Assembly: GCA_035999765.1 (NCBI GenBank)
Contig: CP108521.1
Location: 7,750,001 to 7,814,000, forward strand
Length of the DNA: 64,000 bases
Direction of reading: 5' to 3'
DNA from: Streptomyces sp. NBC_01231
GTDB taxonomy: Bacteria; Actinomycetota; Actinomycetes; Streptomycetales; Streptomycetaceae
The notes under the pieces are model-generated. The model saw only the letters and a program-made list of their open reading frames with translations, was not told the origin of the DNA and searched no databases. The stretch's first letter is position 1. Each line of letters starts with the position of its first letter. Positions 27,902 to 37,221 of the stretch are shown here, in pieces. A program made the translations under genes and the position numbers.

Positions 27902-29278
27902 TCAGTATCCGACGTGGAACGTGGCGTCCTGCCGTTCCGTACTCGTCGAGATCGGGTCGATCCGCAGGACGTAGTTCGCGTGCCTGATGTAGCGGGTCGG
28001 GTTGTTGTACGAGCGGAAGGACGACCAGGAGCCGTCGGCCAGCCCCGCGGTCCGCTGGAAGGTCGCGTCGCCGGCGAAGGTCGACGTGCCGTCGTTCACG
28101 TCCAGCCGCAGTTGGTAGTCGTAGTGCCGCAGATAGCGGGTCGGCATGCTGACCGACTGGAAGGACACCCCGGACGAGTCGGCGAGGCCCGGGACGAGCT
28201 TCCACTGGGAGTCGGTGAACGGGTCGAAGGGGTACGCGTCGATCCGGCCCACGTAGTTGCTGTGCCGGACGTAACGGTCGGGGAAGTTGTAGGACTTGAG
28301 CCGGTTCCAGGCCGGGGCGCCCCACTTCGCGACGAGGTTGTCGTACACGGTCGAGGTGATCGGCTGGATGCCGCAGTGCTTGGAGTTCAGCGGCTGCGTG
28401 TAGAGGCGCTGGTCGACCGCCGTCCAGGTGCCGGCCGCGAGGTTGCCGCTCTGCCAGGCGTAGAAGACGCCGTTGGGGGTGTAGGTGTCTCCCCAGAGGT
28501 ACCAGGTGCCGGACGACAGCGACTTGACCAGGGTCGGGGCTTCGGTGCCGCCGTGTGAGACCGCGGTGCTGAACGGCGTGAAGCTGCCGGGGTTCAGGGA
28601 GGTCGACCTGGCGCCGACGAGGGTGCCGTTCCTCTTGAAGTACAGGTAGTTGACGCCGTTCACACCGACGGCCATGTCGCCGTCGATCACGTCGTAGCCG
28701 GGGTCGAAGAAGACCTGCGGGGCCGAGGCCGTGACGAAGTCGGTCGTGTAATTGACCATGATGACGTTGTGGCCGCTGCTGTTGACCGCGGAGTAGATGA
28801 GCGCGTACTGGCCGCGGCTCGCGTCCCAGAACGCCTCCGGCGCCCAGCTGTGGGTGTTCATGTCGTGCAGCCTCAGCCGGTGGTAGCCGGTGAAGGTGCG
28901 CAGGTCGGTGGAGTTCCAGACATGGACGTACTGACTGACGTAGTTCCAGTCGGTGCCCTTGAGGTCCGTGGCCAGCACGACGAAGGTGCCGTCCTGCTTG
29001 CGCAGGACGAACGGGTCGCGCAGCCCGAGCGCCCCTTCGGTGGGTGTGGCCACGGGGTTGTTCTGGTTCAGCGGCATCCACTCCAGACCGTCCCGGCTCA
29101 CGGCCAGGTGCAGACCGTAGTTGGCCTCCAGCATGGTCGTGGACTCGGTGAAGTACGCCATGACGTACGCCGAGTCGGCCGCGTGGGCGGTGCCCGCGCC
29201 GAGGGTGAGGGCACCGGTCGCGGCGAGCGGGATGCTCGCGGCCAGGCCGAGGACGTGTCTGCGGGAGGGGTGGGTCAT
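27902..29278 (-). CDS. Secreted GH43-like arabinosidase with C-terminal AbfB (CBM42-like) domain
   Basis: The 458-residue protein has a Tat-type signal (SRRHVLGLAAS, cleavage near 33 at AHA). A five-bladed GH43-like catalytic region covers about 35-325, with LRDPFVL, SWAPEAFWD and IDGDMAV supplying likely acidic residues. A beta-trefoil AbfB domain follows with three repeats RYVRHSNY, RYLRHYDY and RYIRHANY, which in the family bind arabinofuranose side chains. It probably cuts plant arabinan or arabinoxylan outside the cell. GGAGAG precedes the ATG. A 145-base gap separates it from the ROK kinase, so it probably has its own promoter. Confidence 0.88.
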   Translation of the reverse strand: MTHPSRRHVLGLAASIPLAATGALTLGAGTAHAADSAYVMAYFTESTTMLEANYGLHLAVSRDGLEWMPLNQNNPVATPTEGALGLRDPFVLRKQDGTFVVLATDLKGTDWNYVSQYVHVWNSTDLRTFTGYHRLRLHDMNTHSWAPEAFWDASRGQYALIYSAVNSSGHNVIMVNYTTDFVTASAPQVFFDPGYDVIDGDMAVGVNGVNYLYFKRNGTLVGARSTSLNPGSFTPFSTAVSHGGTEAPTLVKSLSSGTWYLWGDTYTPNGVFYAWQSGNLAAGTWTAVDQRLYTQPLNSKHCGIQPITSTVYDNLVAKWGAPAWNRLKSYNFPDRYVRHSNYVGRIDAYPFDPFTDSQWKLVPGLADSSGVSFQSVSMPTRYLRHYDYQLRLDVNDGTSTFAGDATFQRTAGLADGSWSSFRSYNNPTRYIRHANYVLRIDPISTSTERQDATFHVGY

Positions 29279-29423
29279 CGACTCTCCAGGGGGGCGGGCC
29301 TTACGGGCCTTATGGGGGGCAGGCCGTCTGGTCGATATTTCGAATGGGGTTCGGATGAGCGACCAGAAGGTAGGAGAGTGCGGAGAACACGTCAATCTTT
29401 CGGACGACCTTGGCGGAAATCCG

Positions 29424-30371
29424 TCACTCCGCCGTCCACACCCCTGGTTCGGCCCCTCGCGCGGCCCCGAGTTCGGCCCGCGCCCGCGCCGCCGCCCCGA
29501 CCGCCACCGCGTCCTCGTCCAGCAGCGCGGGCAGGACCCGTACCGGGCGCCCGCTGACCGGGGGTTCCGCGGCCAGGGCCCGCCCGATCGACGGCTCGAC
29601 GAGCGCCCAGGACCGGCTGACGCCCCCGCCGACCACGACGGTCGTGACGTCCAGCAGGCCCGCGGTGACCAGCAGGGCCCGGGCCACCGCCGCACCCGCC
29701 GTCTCGTACACGGCGAGCGCGTCCGGATCGCCGCGGCCCGCCGCCTCGGCCACCTCCCGCGCACCGCCCGCCCGCCCGGTGCGCTCCCCGTAGCGCGCGG
29801 CGATCGCCCGTCCCGACGCCAGCGTCTCCAGATGCCCCCGGCCGCCGCAGGTGCACGGCAGGTCCCCGAAGCCCGGCACATGCCCGATCTCGCCCGCCGC
29901 GCCGTGCGGTCCCTCGTACAGCGCGCCGTCCAGCCACAGCGCCCCGCCCACGCCCGTGCCCAGCGTCAGCCCGAGCACATCCGGCTCGCCCGCGACCGCG
30001 CCGGCCGCGGTCTCGCCGCGCAGGAACGCGTTGACGTCGTTGTCGAGGAACGCGGGCACGCCCAACGCCTCCTCGACCGCCACGGTCACCTCGAACCCGG
30101 CCCAGCCCCGGAAGGAGTCACTGGCCACGAGGATCCGGCCGGCCCGCGCGTCCACCACCCCGGCCGCGCCCACGCCGACCCCGAGCAGCCGCGCGCCCGT
30201 CCGGCCGAGCAGCAGCCGTACGGCGTCCAGCGCGGCCCCGACCATCGCCGCCCCGCCCACGGACGCCGGGGTCGGTACCTCCACCCGGTCCAGGACGCCC
30301 AGGTCCTCCCCGCACAGCGCCACCTGGGTCGTCGTACCGCCGATGTCCACCCCGGCGATCGTGTCCGTCAC
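29424..30371 (-). CDS. ROK-family sugar kinase
   Basis: The 315-residue protein has the N-terminal phosphate loop GVDIGGTTTQVAL, catalytic Asp in LDNDVNAFLRGE (near 120) and the glycine-rich LTLGTGVGGALW. The zinc site reads CTCGGRGHLE, where the family motif CxCGxxGCxE has a Cys in place of this His. GTG at 30371 overlaps the stop of the ABC ATPase gene, so it is the last gene of the importer operon. It probably phosphorylates the imported or released sugar. Confidence 0.87.
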   Translation of the reverse strand: MTDTIAGVDIGGTTTQVALCGEDLGVLDRVEVPTPASVGGAAMVGAALDAVRLLLGRTGARLLGVGVGAAGVVDARAGRILVASDSFRGWAGFEVTVAVEEALGVPAFLDNDVNAFLRGETAAGAVAGEPDVLGLTLGTGVGGALWLDGALYEGPHGAAGEIGHVPGFGDLPCTCGGRGHLETLASGRAIAARYGERTGRAGGAREVAEAAGRGDPDALAVYETAGAAVARALLVTAGLLDVTTVVVGGGVSRSWALVEPSIGRALAAEPPVSGRPVRVLPALLDEDAVAVGAAARARAELGAARGAEPGVWTAE

Positions 30372-32035
30372 GCGGTGGCCCCCGTCCGTCCCGCCGCCCG
30401 CCGGCCCCGCTGGACGACCGGATCCGGCACCGGCACCGCGGCGATGAGCCGACGCGTGTACGCGGTCTCCGGGTGCGACAGGGTGGTCAGGGTCGGCCCC
30501 TCCTCCTCCACACGGCCCGCCCGCATGACGACGACCCGCCGCGCGAACTCCTGCACCACGGCCAGGTCGTGCGACACGAACAGACAGGCGAACCCGAGCT
30601 CGCGCTGCAACTCGGCGATCACCTCCAGGACGGTCCGCTGCACACTCACGTCGAGCGCGCTCGTCGGCTCGTCCGCGACCAGCAGCCGCGGCCGCAGCAC
30701 CAGCGCCCGCGCGAGACTCACCCGCTGCCGCTGACCGCCCGACAGTTCGCGCGGACCTCGGCCCGCCAACTCCCGGGACAGTCGCACGAGTTCGAGCGCC
30801 TCCGCGACCCGCTCCCGCCGCTCGGCCGCCGGCATGCCCCGCCGGTGGGTCCGCAACGGCTCGGCCACGCACTCGGCCACGCTCATCCGCGCGTCCAGCG
30901 AGGCCACCGGATCCTGGAGCACCACACCCACGCCGGCCAGCAGGGCGCGGCGCGCCCTTCCCCGGGCCCGCCCCAGGTCGCCGCCGAACAGCGACACCGA
31001 ACCGGCGGAAGGCGCGACCAGCCCGAGCGCCACCCGCGCCGCCGTCGACTTGCCCGAACCGGACTCGCCCACCAGACCCACGGTCTCGCCGGGCCGGACC
31101 GCCAGCGACACCCCGTCGAGAGCCCGCACGGCACCGCGGCCCCGGCCGAAGTCCACGCTCACGTCCCGCAGTTCGACCACCGCGGGCACCGCGGGGGCCT
31201 GCTCCGCGGACTCCGCCACGGGCGCGCCCGCACCGCTCACCCTCAGCCGCGGCACCGCGGCCAGCAGTCGCTGGGTGTACTCGTGCGTGGGCCGCAACAG
31301 CACCTCCTCCACCGAACCGGTCTCCACCACCTCGCCCCGCAGCATCACGGCCACCCGGTCGGCGAAGTCGGCGACCACGCCCATGTTGTGCGTGACCAGC
31401 AGCACGCCGGTGTCCGAGTCGGCCGCCAGCCCCCTGAGCAGATCGAGGATCTCGGCCTGCACGGTGACGTCGAGCGCGGTGGTCGGCTCGTCCGCGACCA
31501 GCAGCCCGGGCGAGTTGGCGATCGCCATGGCGATGACGACCCGCTGCCGCTGACCGCCCGACAACTGGAACGGGAACGCCGACGCCCGCCGCTCGGGATC
31601 GGGAATGCCGACCCTGCGCAGGAGATCCACCGCCGCGCGGGCGGCCTCCGCGCGTGACACCGGCCGGTGGTTGCGGACGACCTCCGCTATCTGCCGGCCG
31701 ATCCGGGTCAGCGGGTCCAGCGCGGTGGCCGGCTCCTGGAAGACCATCGACGCGGTACGGCCGCGCAGCCGGGCCAGCTCCGCCTCACCGGCGCCGACGA
31801 TCTCCGTACCGTCGACGGTCACCCGCCCGGACGCGCGGGCGTTGCCCGGCAGCAGCCCCATCGCGGCCAGCGCCACCGTCGACTTGCCGGACCCGGACTC
31901 GCCGACCAGCGCCAACGTCTCACCCGGCCGGACGTGCAGCGACACACCGCGTACGGCGGGCACGTCGCCCGAGTCCGTCGCGAACGTGACCCCGAGGTCC
32001 TCGATCCGCAGGATGTTCGTCCTCACGTTGTTCAT
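30368..32035 (-). CDS. Fused dual ATP-binding protein of a peptide/nickel-type ABC importer
   Basis: The 555-residue protein contains two complete ABC domains (about 10-265 and 295-545). Each has GESGSGKST, LSGGQRQR and a DEPT Walker B. In many bacteria these are separate DppD and DppF proteins; here they are one chain joined by an Ala/Pro-rich linker. The start ATG at 32035 overlaps the upstream permease stop by 4 bases. Confidence 0.93.
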   Translation of the reverse strand: MNNVRTNILRIEDLGVTFATDSGDVPAVRGVSLHVRPGETLALVGESGSGKSTVALAAMGLLPGNARASGRVTVDGTEIVGAGEAELARLRGRTASMVFQEPATALDPLTRIGRQIAEVVRNHRPVSRAEAARAAVDLLRRVGIPDPERRASAFPFQLSGGQRQRVVIAMAIANSPGLLVADEPTTALDVTVQAEILDLLRGLAADSDTGVLLVTHNMGVVADFADRVAVMLRGEVVETGSVEEVLLRPTHEYTQRLLAAVPRLRVSGAGAPVAESAEQAPAVPAVVELRDVSVDFGRGRGAVRALDGVSLAVRPGETVGLVGESGSGKSTAARVALGLVAPSAGSVSLFGGDLGRARGRARRALLAGVGVVLQDPVASLDARMSVAECVAEPLRTHRRGMPAAERRERVAEALELVRLSRELAGRGPRELSGGQRQRVSLARALVLRPRLLVADEPTSALDVSVQRTVLEVIAELQRELGFACLFVSHDLAVVQEFARRVVVMRAGRVEEEGPTLTTLSHPETAYTRRLIAAVPVPDPVVQRGRRAAGRTGATA

Positions 32036-32910
32036 CCCCGTCCCCTCACGTCGAAGGCGTCGCGCAGCCCGTCGCCGATCGCGTTGAACGCGCACACGAC
32101 GAGGATGATCGCGAGGCCCGGTGGAACGATCAGCCACCAGCGCCCGGAGTACGCCGCCGTCAGACCGGCCGACAGCATGCCGCCCCAGTCGGTCGACGGC
32201 GGCTGGACGCCGAGGCCCAGATACGACACGTACGCGACCAGCAGGATCGCGTCGGCGACCTGGAAGGTGGCCGCGACGACGATGGTCGACACCGAGTTCG
32301 GCAGGATGTGCCGCAGGATCGCCCGGCCGTGGGTGCCGCCGGTCGCGCGCAGCGTCAGCACGTAGTCACGGTTCTTCAGCGTCAGCGTCTCCGCCCGCAC
32401 CAGCCGGGACGGGACCAGCCAGGACACCAGGCCGAGGATCACGATCAGGCCCGGCACTCCCGGCGTGGTGATCGCGGAGACGACCAGCAGGATGAACAGC
32501 GCCGGGATCGCGATCCCGGCGTCCACCACCCGCATCATCACCGCGTCCACCCAGCCGCCCGCGTACCCCGCCACCGCGCCCCACAGGGTGCCGATCACCG
32601 TGGCCAGCAGTCCGGCGGCGAGCCCGACCAGCAGCGACACCCTCCCGCCGTACATGAGCCGCCCGAGCTCGTCGTGCCCGACGGCGTCCGTCCCCAGCCA
32701 GTGCGCCCCGCCCGGCGCCAGATTGACCTGGGTGAGGTCGGTGTGGGTCTGGTCGGTGGAGTACAGCAGCGGACCGACGAAGCAGAACAACAGGAACAGG
32801 ACGACCACCGCGAGTCCGGCGACGGCCAGCCTGTTGCGGGCGAACCGGCGCAGGGACAGGCGATGGCCGGCGACCGGTTCGACGGACGCGGTCTGGAGTA
32901 CGGCAGTCAT
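32032..32910 (-). CDS. Peptide-type ABC importer permease (DppC-like)
   Basis: A 292-residue permease with an N-terminal cytosolic tail, a span at about 29-50, the periplasmic GAHWLGTDAVGHDELGRLMYGG sequence typical of DppC/OppC near 68-90, and further spans. The coupling loop lies near ATGGTHGRAILRHILPN. It overlaps both neighbours by 4 bases. Confidence 0.93.
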   Translation of the reverse strand: MTAVLQTASVEPVAGHRLSLRRFARNRLAVAGLAVVVLFLLFCFVGPLLYSTDQTHTDLTQVNLAPGGAHWLGTDAVGHDELGRLMYGGRVSLLVGLAAGLLATVIGTLWGAVAGYAGGWVDAVMMRVVDAGIAIPALFILLVVSAITTPGVPGLIVILGLVSWLVPSRLVRAETLTLKNRDYVLTLRATGGTHGRAILRHILPNSVSTIVVAATFQVADAILLVAYVSYLGLGVQPPSTDWGGMLSAGLTAAYSGRWWLIVPPGLAIILVVCAFNAIGDGLRDAFDVRGRG

Positions 32911-33866
32911 GAACGGCCCGCCTTCACTCGGGGATCGACGATCCGCTGGACGACGTCCGCGAGCAGCGTGCCCACCACCGTCGCCACGGAGATGACGAGG
33001 ACGCAGCCCAGCAGCACCGGATAGTCGGAGGACTGCGCGGCGGACCAGAACAGCAGCCCCATCCCCGGGTAGTTGAAGAGCTGCTCGACCACGAGCGCGC
33101 CGCCGAAGAGCACGGGCACGTAGTAGCCGAGCATCGCCACGACCGGGGTGAGGGAGTTGCGCAGGACGTGCCTGAAGAGGATCGAGCGCTGCCGTGAACC
33201 TCCGGCCCGCGCGGTGCGGACGTAGTCCTCGGAGAGGTTCTCCAGGGTCGCCGCCCGCATGTACCGGCTGAACACGGCGATCATGGACGCGGCCCCCGTG
33301 ACCACCGGCAGCACCATCGCCGCCGGGTCCGCGAACACCTGGGCCAGGGTGTCCCCCTGAGGTGCCTGGGAGGGGAACCAGCGCAGGGTCTGGGTGAACA
33401 GCAGCACCAGGATCAGGCCCAGGAAGTACACGGGCGTCGAGTACGCGACGAAGCTCAGCGTGGTGATGACGTAGTCGGCCGGCTTGTTGCGGCGCACCGC
33501 CTGCCACATGCCGAGCGGGATCGCCAGCAGCAGTCCGACGAGCGCGGACAGCACGGTCAACACCAGGGTTTTCGGAAGCCGTTGCTCGATGAGCCGGGAG
33601 ACGGCCTCGTTGAGCGTGTACGAGGTGCCGAGGTCACCGTGCACGAGCGTGTTCAGGTAGTAGCCGTACTGGACGGGCAGCGGACGGTCCAGGCCCTGCT
33701 CGTGGTTGAACGCGGTGAGCTGCTCGGGCGTCGCCTGCGGGCCGAGGATCCCGCGCGCGGGACCCCCGGGCAGCGCGTGCAGCAGGCAGAAGACCACGAT
33801 CGTGACGATCAGGATGACCGCCAGCGCCTGGAGGACCCGCCGGGTGAGGTACGCGAGGGTGTCCAT
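32907..33866 (-). CDS. Peptide-type ABC importer permease (DppB-like)
   Basis: A 319-residue permease starting at ATG 33866, 3 bases after the binding-protein stop. It has the DppB-type N-terminus (MDTLAYLTRRVLQALAVI), the PGGPARGILGPQATPEQL loop near 30-48, and the coupling region RTARAGGSRQRSILFRHVLRN near 215-235. It works as a heterodimer with the DppC-like protein. Confidence 0.93.
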   Translation of the reverse strand: MDTLAYLTRRVLQALAVILIVTIVVFCLLHALPGGPARGILGPQATPEQLTAFNHEQGLDRPLPVQYGYYLNTLVHGDLGTSYTLNEAVSRLIEQRLPKTLVLTVLSALVGLLLAIPLGMWQAVRRNKPADYVITTLSFVAYSTPVYFLGLILVLLFTQTLRWFPSQAPQGDTLAQVFADPAAMVLPVVTGAASMIAVFSRYMRAATLENLSEDYVRTARAGGSRQRSILFRHVLRNSLTPVVAMLGYYVPVLFGGALVVEQLFNYPGMGLLFWSAAQSSDYPVLLGCVLVISVATVVGTLLADVVQRIVDPRVKAGRS

Positions 33867-33869
33867 GCC

Positions 33870-35663
33870 TCAGCTGGTCCACTTCCACTGCGCGGGGTGG
33901 AAGTTGGCGAGCGAGTCCTGGGAGAAACCGCCGAGGCCGTTGCGTACGACCGAGACCTGGTACACGGGCTCCGGCAGCCAGATCACCGGGAGGTCCTTGG
34001 CGAGGGCCGCGCTGTACTCCTGGATCGCCTGGTTCGAACTCGACGTCGTGGACGTGGAGATGAGCTTGTCCACCGCCGGGTTGGAGTAGTTGCCGAAGTT
34101 GGCGCCGCCCTTGGACTGGAACAGCGAGTCGCCGGTCGGGAAGGCGCTGAAGTACCAGCTGCCCGCCGTACCGAAGAACGACAGCTGCCACTTGCAGATC
34201 GACTGGCCGGACGTGCACTGCGGGGTCTGTGAGAGCACCGAGTTCACGGGCGCGGTCTTGATGGAGAACTTGATCCCGGTCTTCGCGAACGAGGACTGGA
34301 TGGCGCTCATCATGTTGTCCGTGACGGTCGAGCCGGACTGCGACAGCACCTGCATCGCGAACTTCGTTCCCTTGGCGACCCCGTCACCGCACTGTGCCGC
34401 GCCGTTGCCGGGGCTCGTGCAGGTCATCACCCCGCCCTGCTCGCTCCAGCCGTGGTCGGTCAGCAGCGTGCGGGCGTCCGCCGTGGAGAAGGGATACGGG
34501 TTGCTCTTCTGCACGGGCGACAGGAAGTCCGAGGCCTGGCCCTGCGGAATCGGTCCGTACCCGGGAACCGCGGTCCCGTTGAGGACGACTTTCGCCAGAC
34601 CGGTCTGGTCGATCGACCGCTGGACCGCCTGCCGGGCGTACAGCTGCTTGAACACCGCGCCCATCGACGGGTTGTTGAAGTTGTACGGCATGTAGGTGAT
34701 CGCCCAGCCCGACCACGGCTTCACGGTGTAGCCCTGCGCGGTGAAGCTGTCCTTCTGGTCGAGGTCGGTGGCCTCGATGTAGCCGTAGTCGACGCTGCCG
34801 GAGCGCAGCGCGTTCTTCTCGGCGTCCGCCGTGGTGAAGGGCAGCAGGTTCACGGTCGGGATGCCCGGCTTCTCGCCGCCGTCGTACTTCTTGTTCGCGG
34901 TGAGGACGACCTTGCCGGCGGTCGAGAAGGACTTGACGGCGTAGGGGCCGCTGATGGTCTTCCACAGCGGGTCCGAGGCGTAGCCGGAGATGTTCTTCGC
35001 CGCCGAGTTCAGGTACGTCCACACCTGCTTGGCGCCCGCCGCGGTGCGGTCTGCGTCGGACACCTTCGCCGAGGCGTCCGTCCTGTCCCAGGCGTGCTGG
35101 GGGAGCGGATTGATGCTGCTGAGCTCGTTGGCGAGCATCCACTGGGAGTTGTAGGCGCGGTCGAAGGTGATCGTGAAGTGGCGGGCGTCGACGGTCTTGA
35201 AGGACGTCCAGTTGTCGGGCGCCTTGCCGGGGTTGTAGCCCGCCCACTGGGCCTTGTTCGCCTTGATGAGGTTGAACCAGAACTCGACGTCCCGTGCGGT
35301 GACGGGCTTCCCGTCGCTCCAGTGGCGGTCGCCCAGGGTGATCGTCACGCTTTTTGCGTCGGGCGCGAACTCGGCGGCCGTGGCCACCGAACCGGCCTTG
35401 TTCCAGGCGATCTTCCCGGTCGAGCCGTCGTAGGCGATGAGCGGCTCCCACAGGGTGTTCGCGATGGAGATGTTGTTGGTGTTGAGATGGGCCGCGGTGC
35501 CGATCGGCAGGATCCAGTTCGGCGTGAAGTTCGCGGGCAGCGCGTAGTCGATGGTGTCGTGCGACGCCGACGACGTGCCGCTGGACCCGGAACACGCGGC
35601 CAGCAGCAGCGTGCCCGCGCCGAGGGCGGCGCCGGCGAGGTGTCTCGTGCGGGCAGGGGACAT
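33870..35663 (-). CDS. Extracellular solute-binding lipoprotein, family 5 (peptide type)
   Basis: The 597-residue protein starts with ATG at 35663 after an AGGAG site and has lipobox LLAACSGS near 20-27. The body has SBP family 5 features, including LWEPLIAYD near 70, WSDGKPVTARDVEFWFNLI near 115-133, and a late VIWLPEPVYQVSV. It is the first gene of the importer operon, divergent from the ROK regulator with 175 bases between. The ligand may be a peptide, an oligosaccharide or another solute. Confidence 0.93.
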   Translation of the reverse strand: MSPARTRHLAGAALGAGTLLLAACSGSSGTSSASHDTIDYALPANFTPNWILPIGTAAHLNTNNISIANTLWEPLIAYDGSTGKIAWNKAGSVATAAEFAPDAKSVTITLGDRHWSDGKPVTARDVEFWFNLIKANKAQWAGYNPGKAPDNWTSFKTVDARHFTITFDRAYNSQWMLANELSSINPLPQHAWDRTDASAKVSDADRTAAGAKQVWTYLNSAAKNISGYASDPLWKTISGPYAVKSFSTAGKVVLTANKKYDGGEKPGIPTVNLLPFTTADAEKNALRSGSVDYGYIEATDLDQKDSFTAQGYTVKPWSGWAITYMPYNFNNPSMGAVFKQLYARQAVQRSIDQTGLAKVVLNGTAVPGYGPIPQGQASDFLSPVQKSNPYPFSTADARTLLTDHGWSEQGGVMTCTSPGNGAAQCGDGVAKGTKFAMQVLSQSGSTVTDNMMSAIQSSFAKTGIKFSIKTAPVNSVLSQTPQCTSGQSICKWQLSFFGTAGSWYFSAFPTGDSLFQSKGGANFGNYSNPAVDKLISTSTTSSSNQAIQEYSAALAKDLPVIWLPEPVYQVSVVRNGLGGFSQDSLANFHPAQWKWTS

Positions 35664-35838
35664 GGCTCTCCTCAGGCAACAGAAGCGGGGGGTGGAGTCA
35701 GTGAACGCCCCGCGGGGGCGAAGAAACAGACGCGCCGCTGTAAAAAGCCTGTTACTGCTGTTCTGGAAAAAGCCGGAGAGGCGTCCTACTGGCCTACGCT
35801 CAGGGCCTCGACCGCCGAAGACGGAAGTTACTTCGTCC

Positions 35839-37107
35839 ATGCCTGAAAAAAGTCCCCAGCCGAAGATTCCGCAGCCGCAGAGCCCGGAGGCGAAGAGCCC
35901 GCAGCCGAAGAGTCCGGAGCTCAAGAGTCCCTCGCGCCGGAAGAACGGGTCCGGGTTCTCCTCGCTGACCGAGGGCGTCCTGGAACTCCTCGCCTCCGGG
36001 CAGGCGACGACCCGCACGGAACTGGCCGTGCTGCTCGGCGCCGCCCCGTCGACCGTCTCGTTCGCCGTGTCCCAATTGCTGGCGCACGGTCTGGTCGCCG
36101 AGGAGGGCACGCTGTCCTCCACCGGCGGGCGCCCGCGCAAGGTGCTGCGGCTCGGCGGCAGCGACGGCTACGCCGTGGCGGCCGACCTCGGCGGCAAGCA
36201 CGCGCACGTGGGAGTCGTGCACCCCGGCGGCGGACTCACCGACCTGTCCACGGTGCCGTTCCCGACCGCCGACGGGCCCGAGGCCGCGCTGCCCGGACTG
36301 GCCGAGACCCTCGAAGGCCTCGCCGACCGGCACGGACGCGACCTGCTCCGCGGCGTCGGCCTCTGCCTGCCCGGCCCGGTCGACGTCGAGTCGGGCCTGG
36401 TGACCCTGCCCGCCCGGATGCCCGGCTGGAACAGGTTCCCGGTGCGGGACTGGCTGGAGGAGCGGTTCCAGGTACCGGTGGCCATCGAGAACGACGCCAA
36501 CTGCATGGCGGTCGGCGAACACAGCGTGCGGCCCGTGGAACACCGCCAGTCGATCATGGTGAAGGCCGGCTCCGGCATCGGCGCGGGTGTGATCGCGAAC
36601 GGGCGGCTCTACCGGGGCGGCACCGGTGCCGCCGGCGAGATCACCCACGCCCGCGTCGAGGCCGCCCAGGACACGCCCTGCTCCTGCGGCAACACCGGCT
36701 GCCTGGAGACCGTCGCCTCCGGGGCGGCCCTGGTCCGCATCCTGCGCGAGCGTGGCCGTGACGTGGCGTCCACCGAGGACGTCGTGCGGCTCGCCTCCGA
36801 CGCCGACCCCGAGGCGACCCGCGCGGTCCGTGAGGCCGGCCGCTACCTCGGCCGGGTGCTCGCCGCGAACGTCAACTTCTTCAACCCCGACGCGGTGTAC
36901 CTCGGCGGCATCCTCTCCACGCTGGAGCCGTTCGTCGCCGCCGTACGCAGCCAGCTGTACGAGGGCTGCCATCCGCTGGTCACCGAGCACCTGGTCATCG
37001 AACGGGCCGGCCTCGGCGCCGACGCGGGCCTGGTCGGCGCGGGCCAGTTCGCGCTGCAGCGAGCACTGGCGCAGGCGCTGCACGCGGTCACCGGCCACCA
37101 GTCCTGA
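35839..37107 (+). CDS. ROK-family transcriptional repressor (NagC/XylR type)
   Basis: The 422-residue protein begins with a repetitive Lys/Pro/Ser stretch (units like KSPQPK, about 4-32). A winged helix-turn-helix follows (TRTELAVLLGAAPSTVSFAV near 58-77), then a ROK sugar-binding fold with IENDANCMAVGE and the full zinc motif CSCGNTGCLE. It is divergent from the importer operon and lies before the M81 gene, both likely targets. ROK regulators usually release DNA on binding a sugar or sugar phosphate. Confidence 0.92.
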   Translation: MPEKSPQPKIPQPQSPEAKSPQPKSPELKSPSRRKNGSGFSSLTEGVLELLASGQATTRTELAVLLGAAPSTVSFAVSQLLAHGLVAEEGTLSSTGGRPRKVLRLGGSDGYAVAADLGGKHAHVGVVHPGGGLTDLSTVPFPTADGPEAALPGLAETLEGLADRHGRDLLRGVGLCLPGPVDVESGLVTLPARMPGWNRFPVRDWLEERFQVPVAIENDANCMAVGEHSVRPVEHRQSIMVKAGSGIGAGVIANGRLYRGGTGAAGEITHARVEAAQDTPCSCGNTGCLETVASGAALVRILRERGRDVASTEDVVRLASDADPEATRAVREAGRYLGRVLAANVNFFNPDAVYLGGILSTLEPFVAAVRSQLYEGCHPLVTEHLVIERAGLGADAGLVGAGQFALQRALAQALHAVTGHQS

Positions 37108-37122
37108 GAGCCCGCGTCCGAT

Positions 37123-37213
37123 CCCGGACCGTACCGATGCCCCGGACCGTACCTGGCCCCGGACCGTACCGATCCCCGGACCGTCCTGAGCCCCGGACCG
37201 TTCCTATGCCCCG
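37123..37213. repeat. Degenerate tandem repeat, unit CCCCGGACCGT
   Basis: Five to six copies of CCCCGGACCGT(A/C/T)C separated by short spacers fill the gap between the ROK regulator and the M81 peptidase genes. The unit period is about 16-19 bases. It may be neutral repeat growth or spaced protein-binding sites. Confidence 0.75.
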
Positions 37214-37221
37214 GAGGAACC

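Noticed and set aside
37123..37213. Repeats considered as a CRISPR array
   Set aside because: Units are too short and spacers too small and variable; no cas genes lie nearby.
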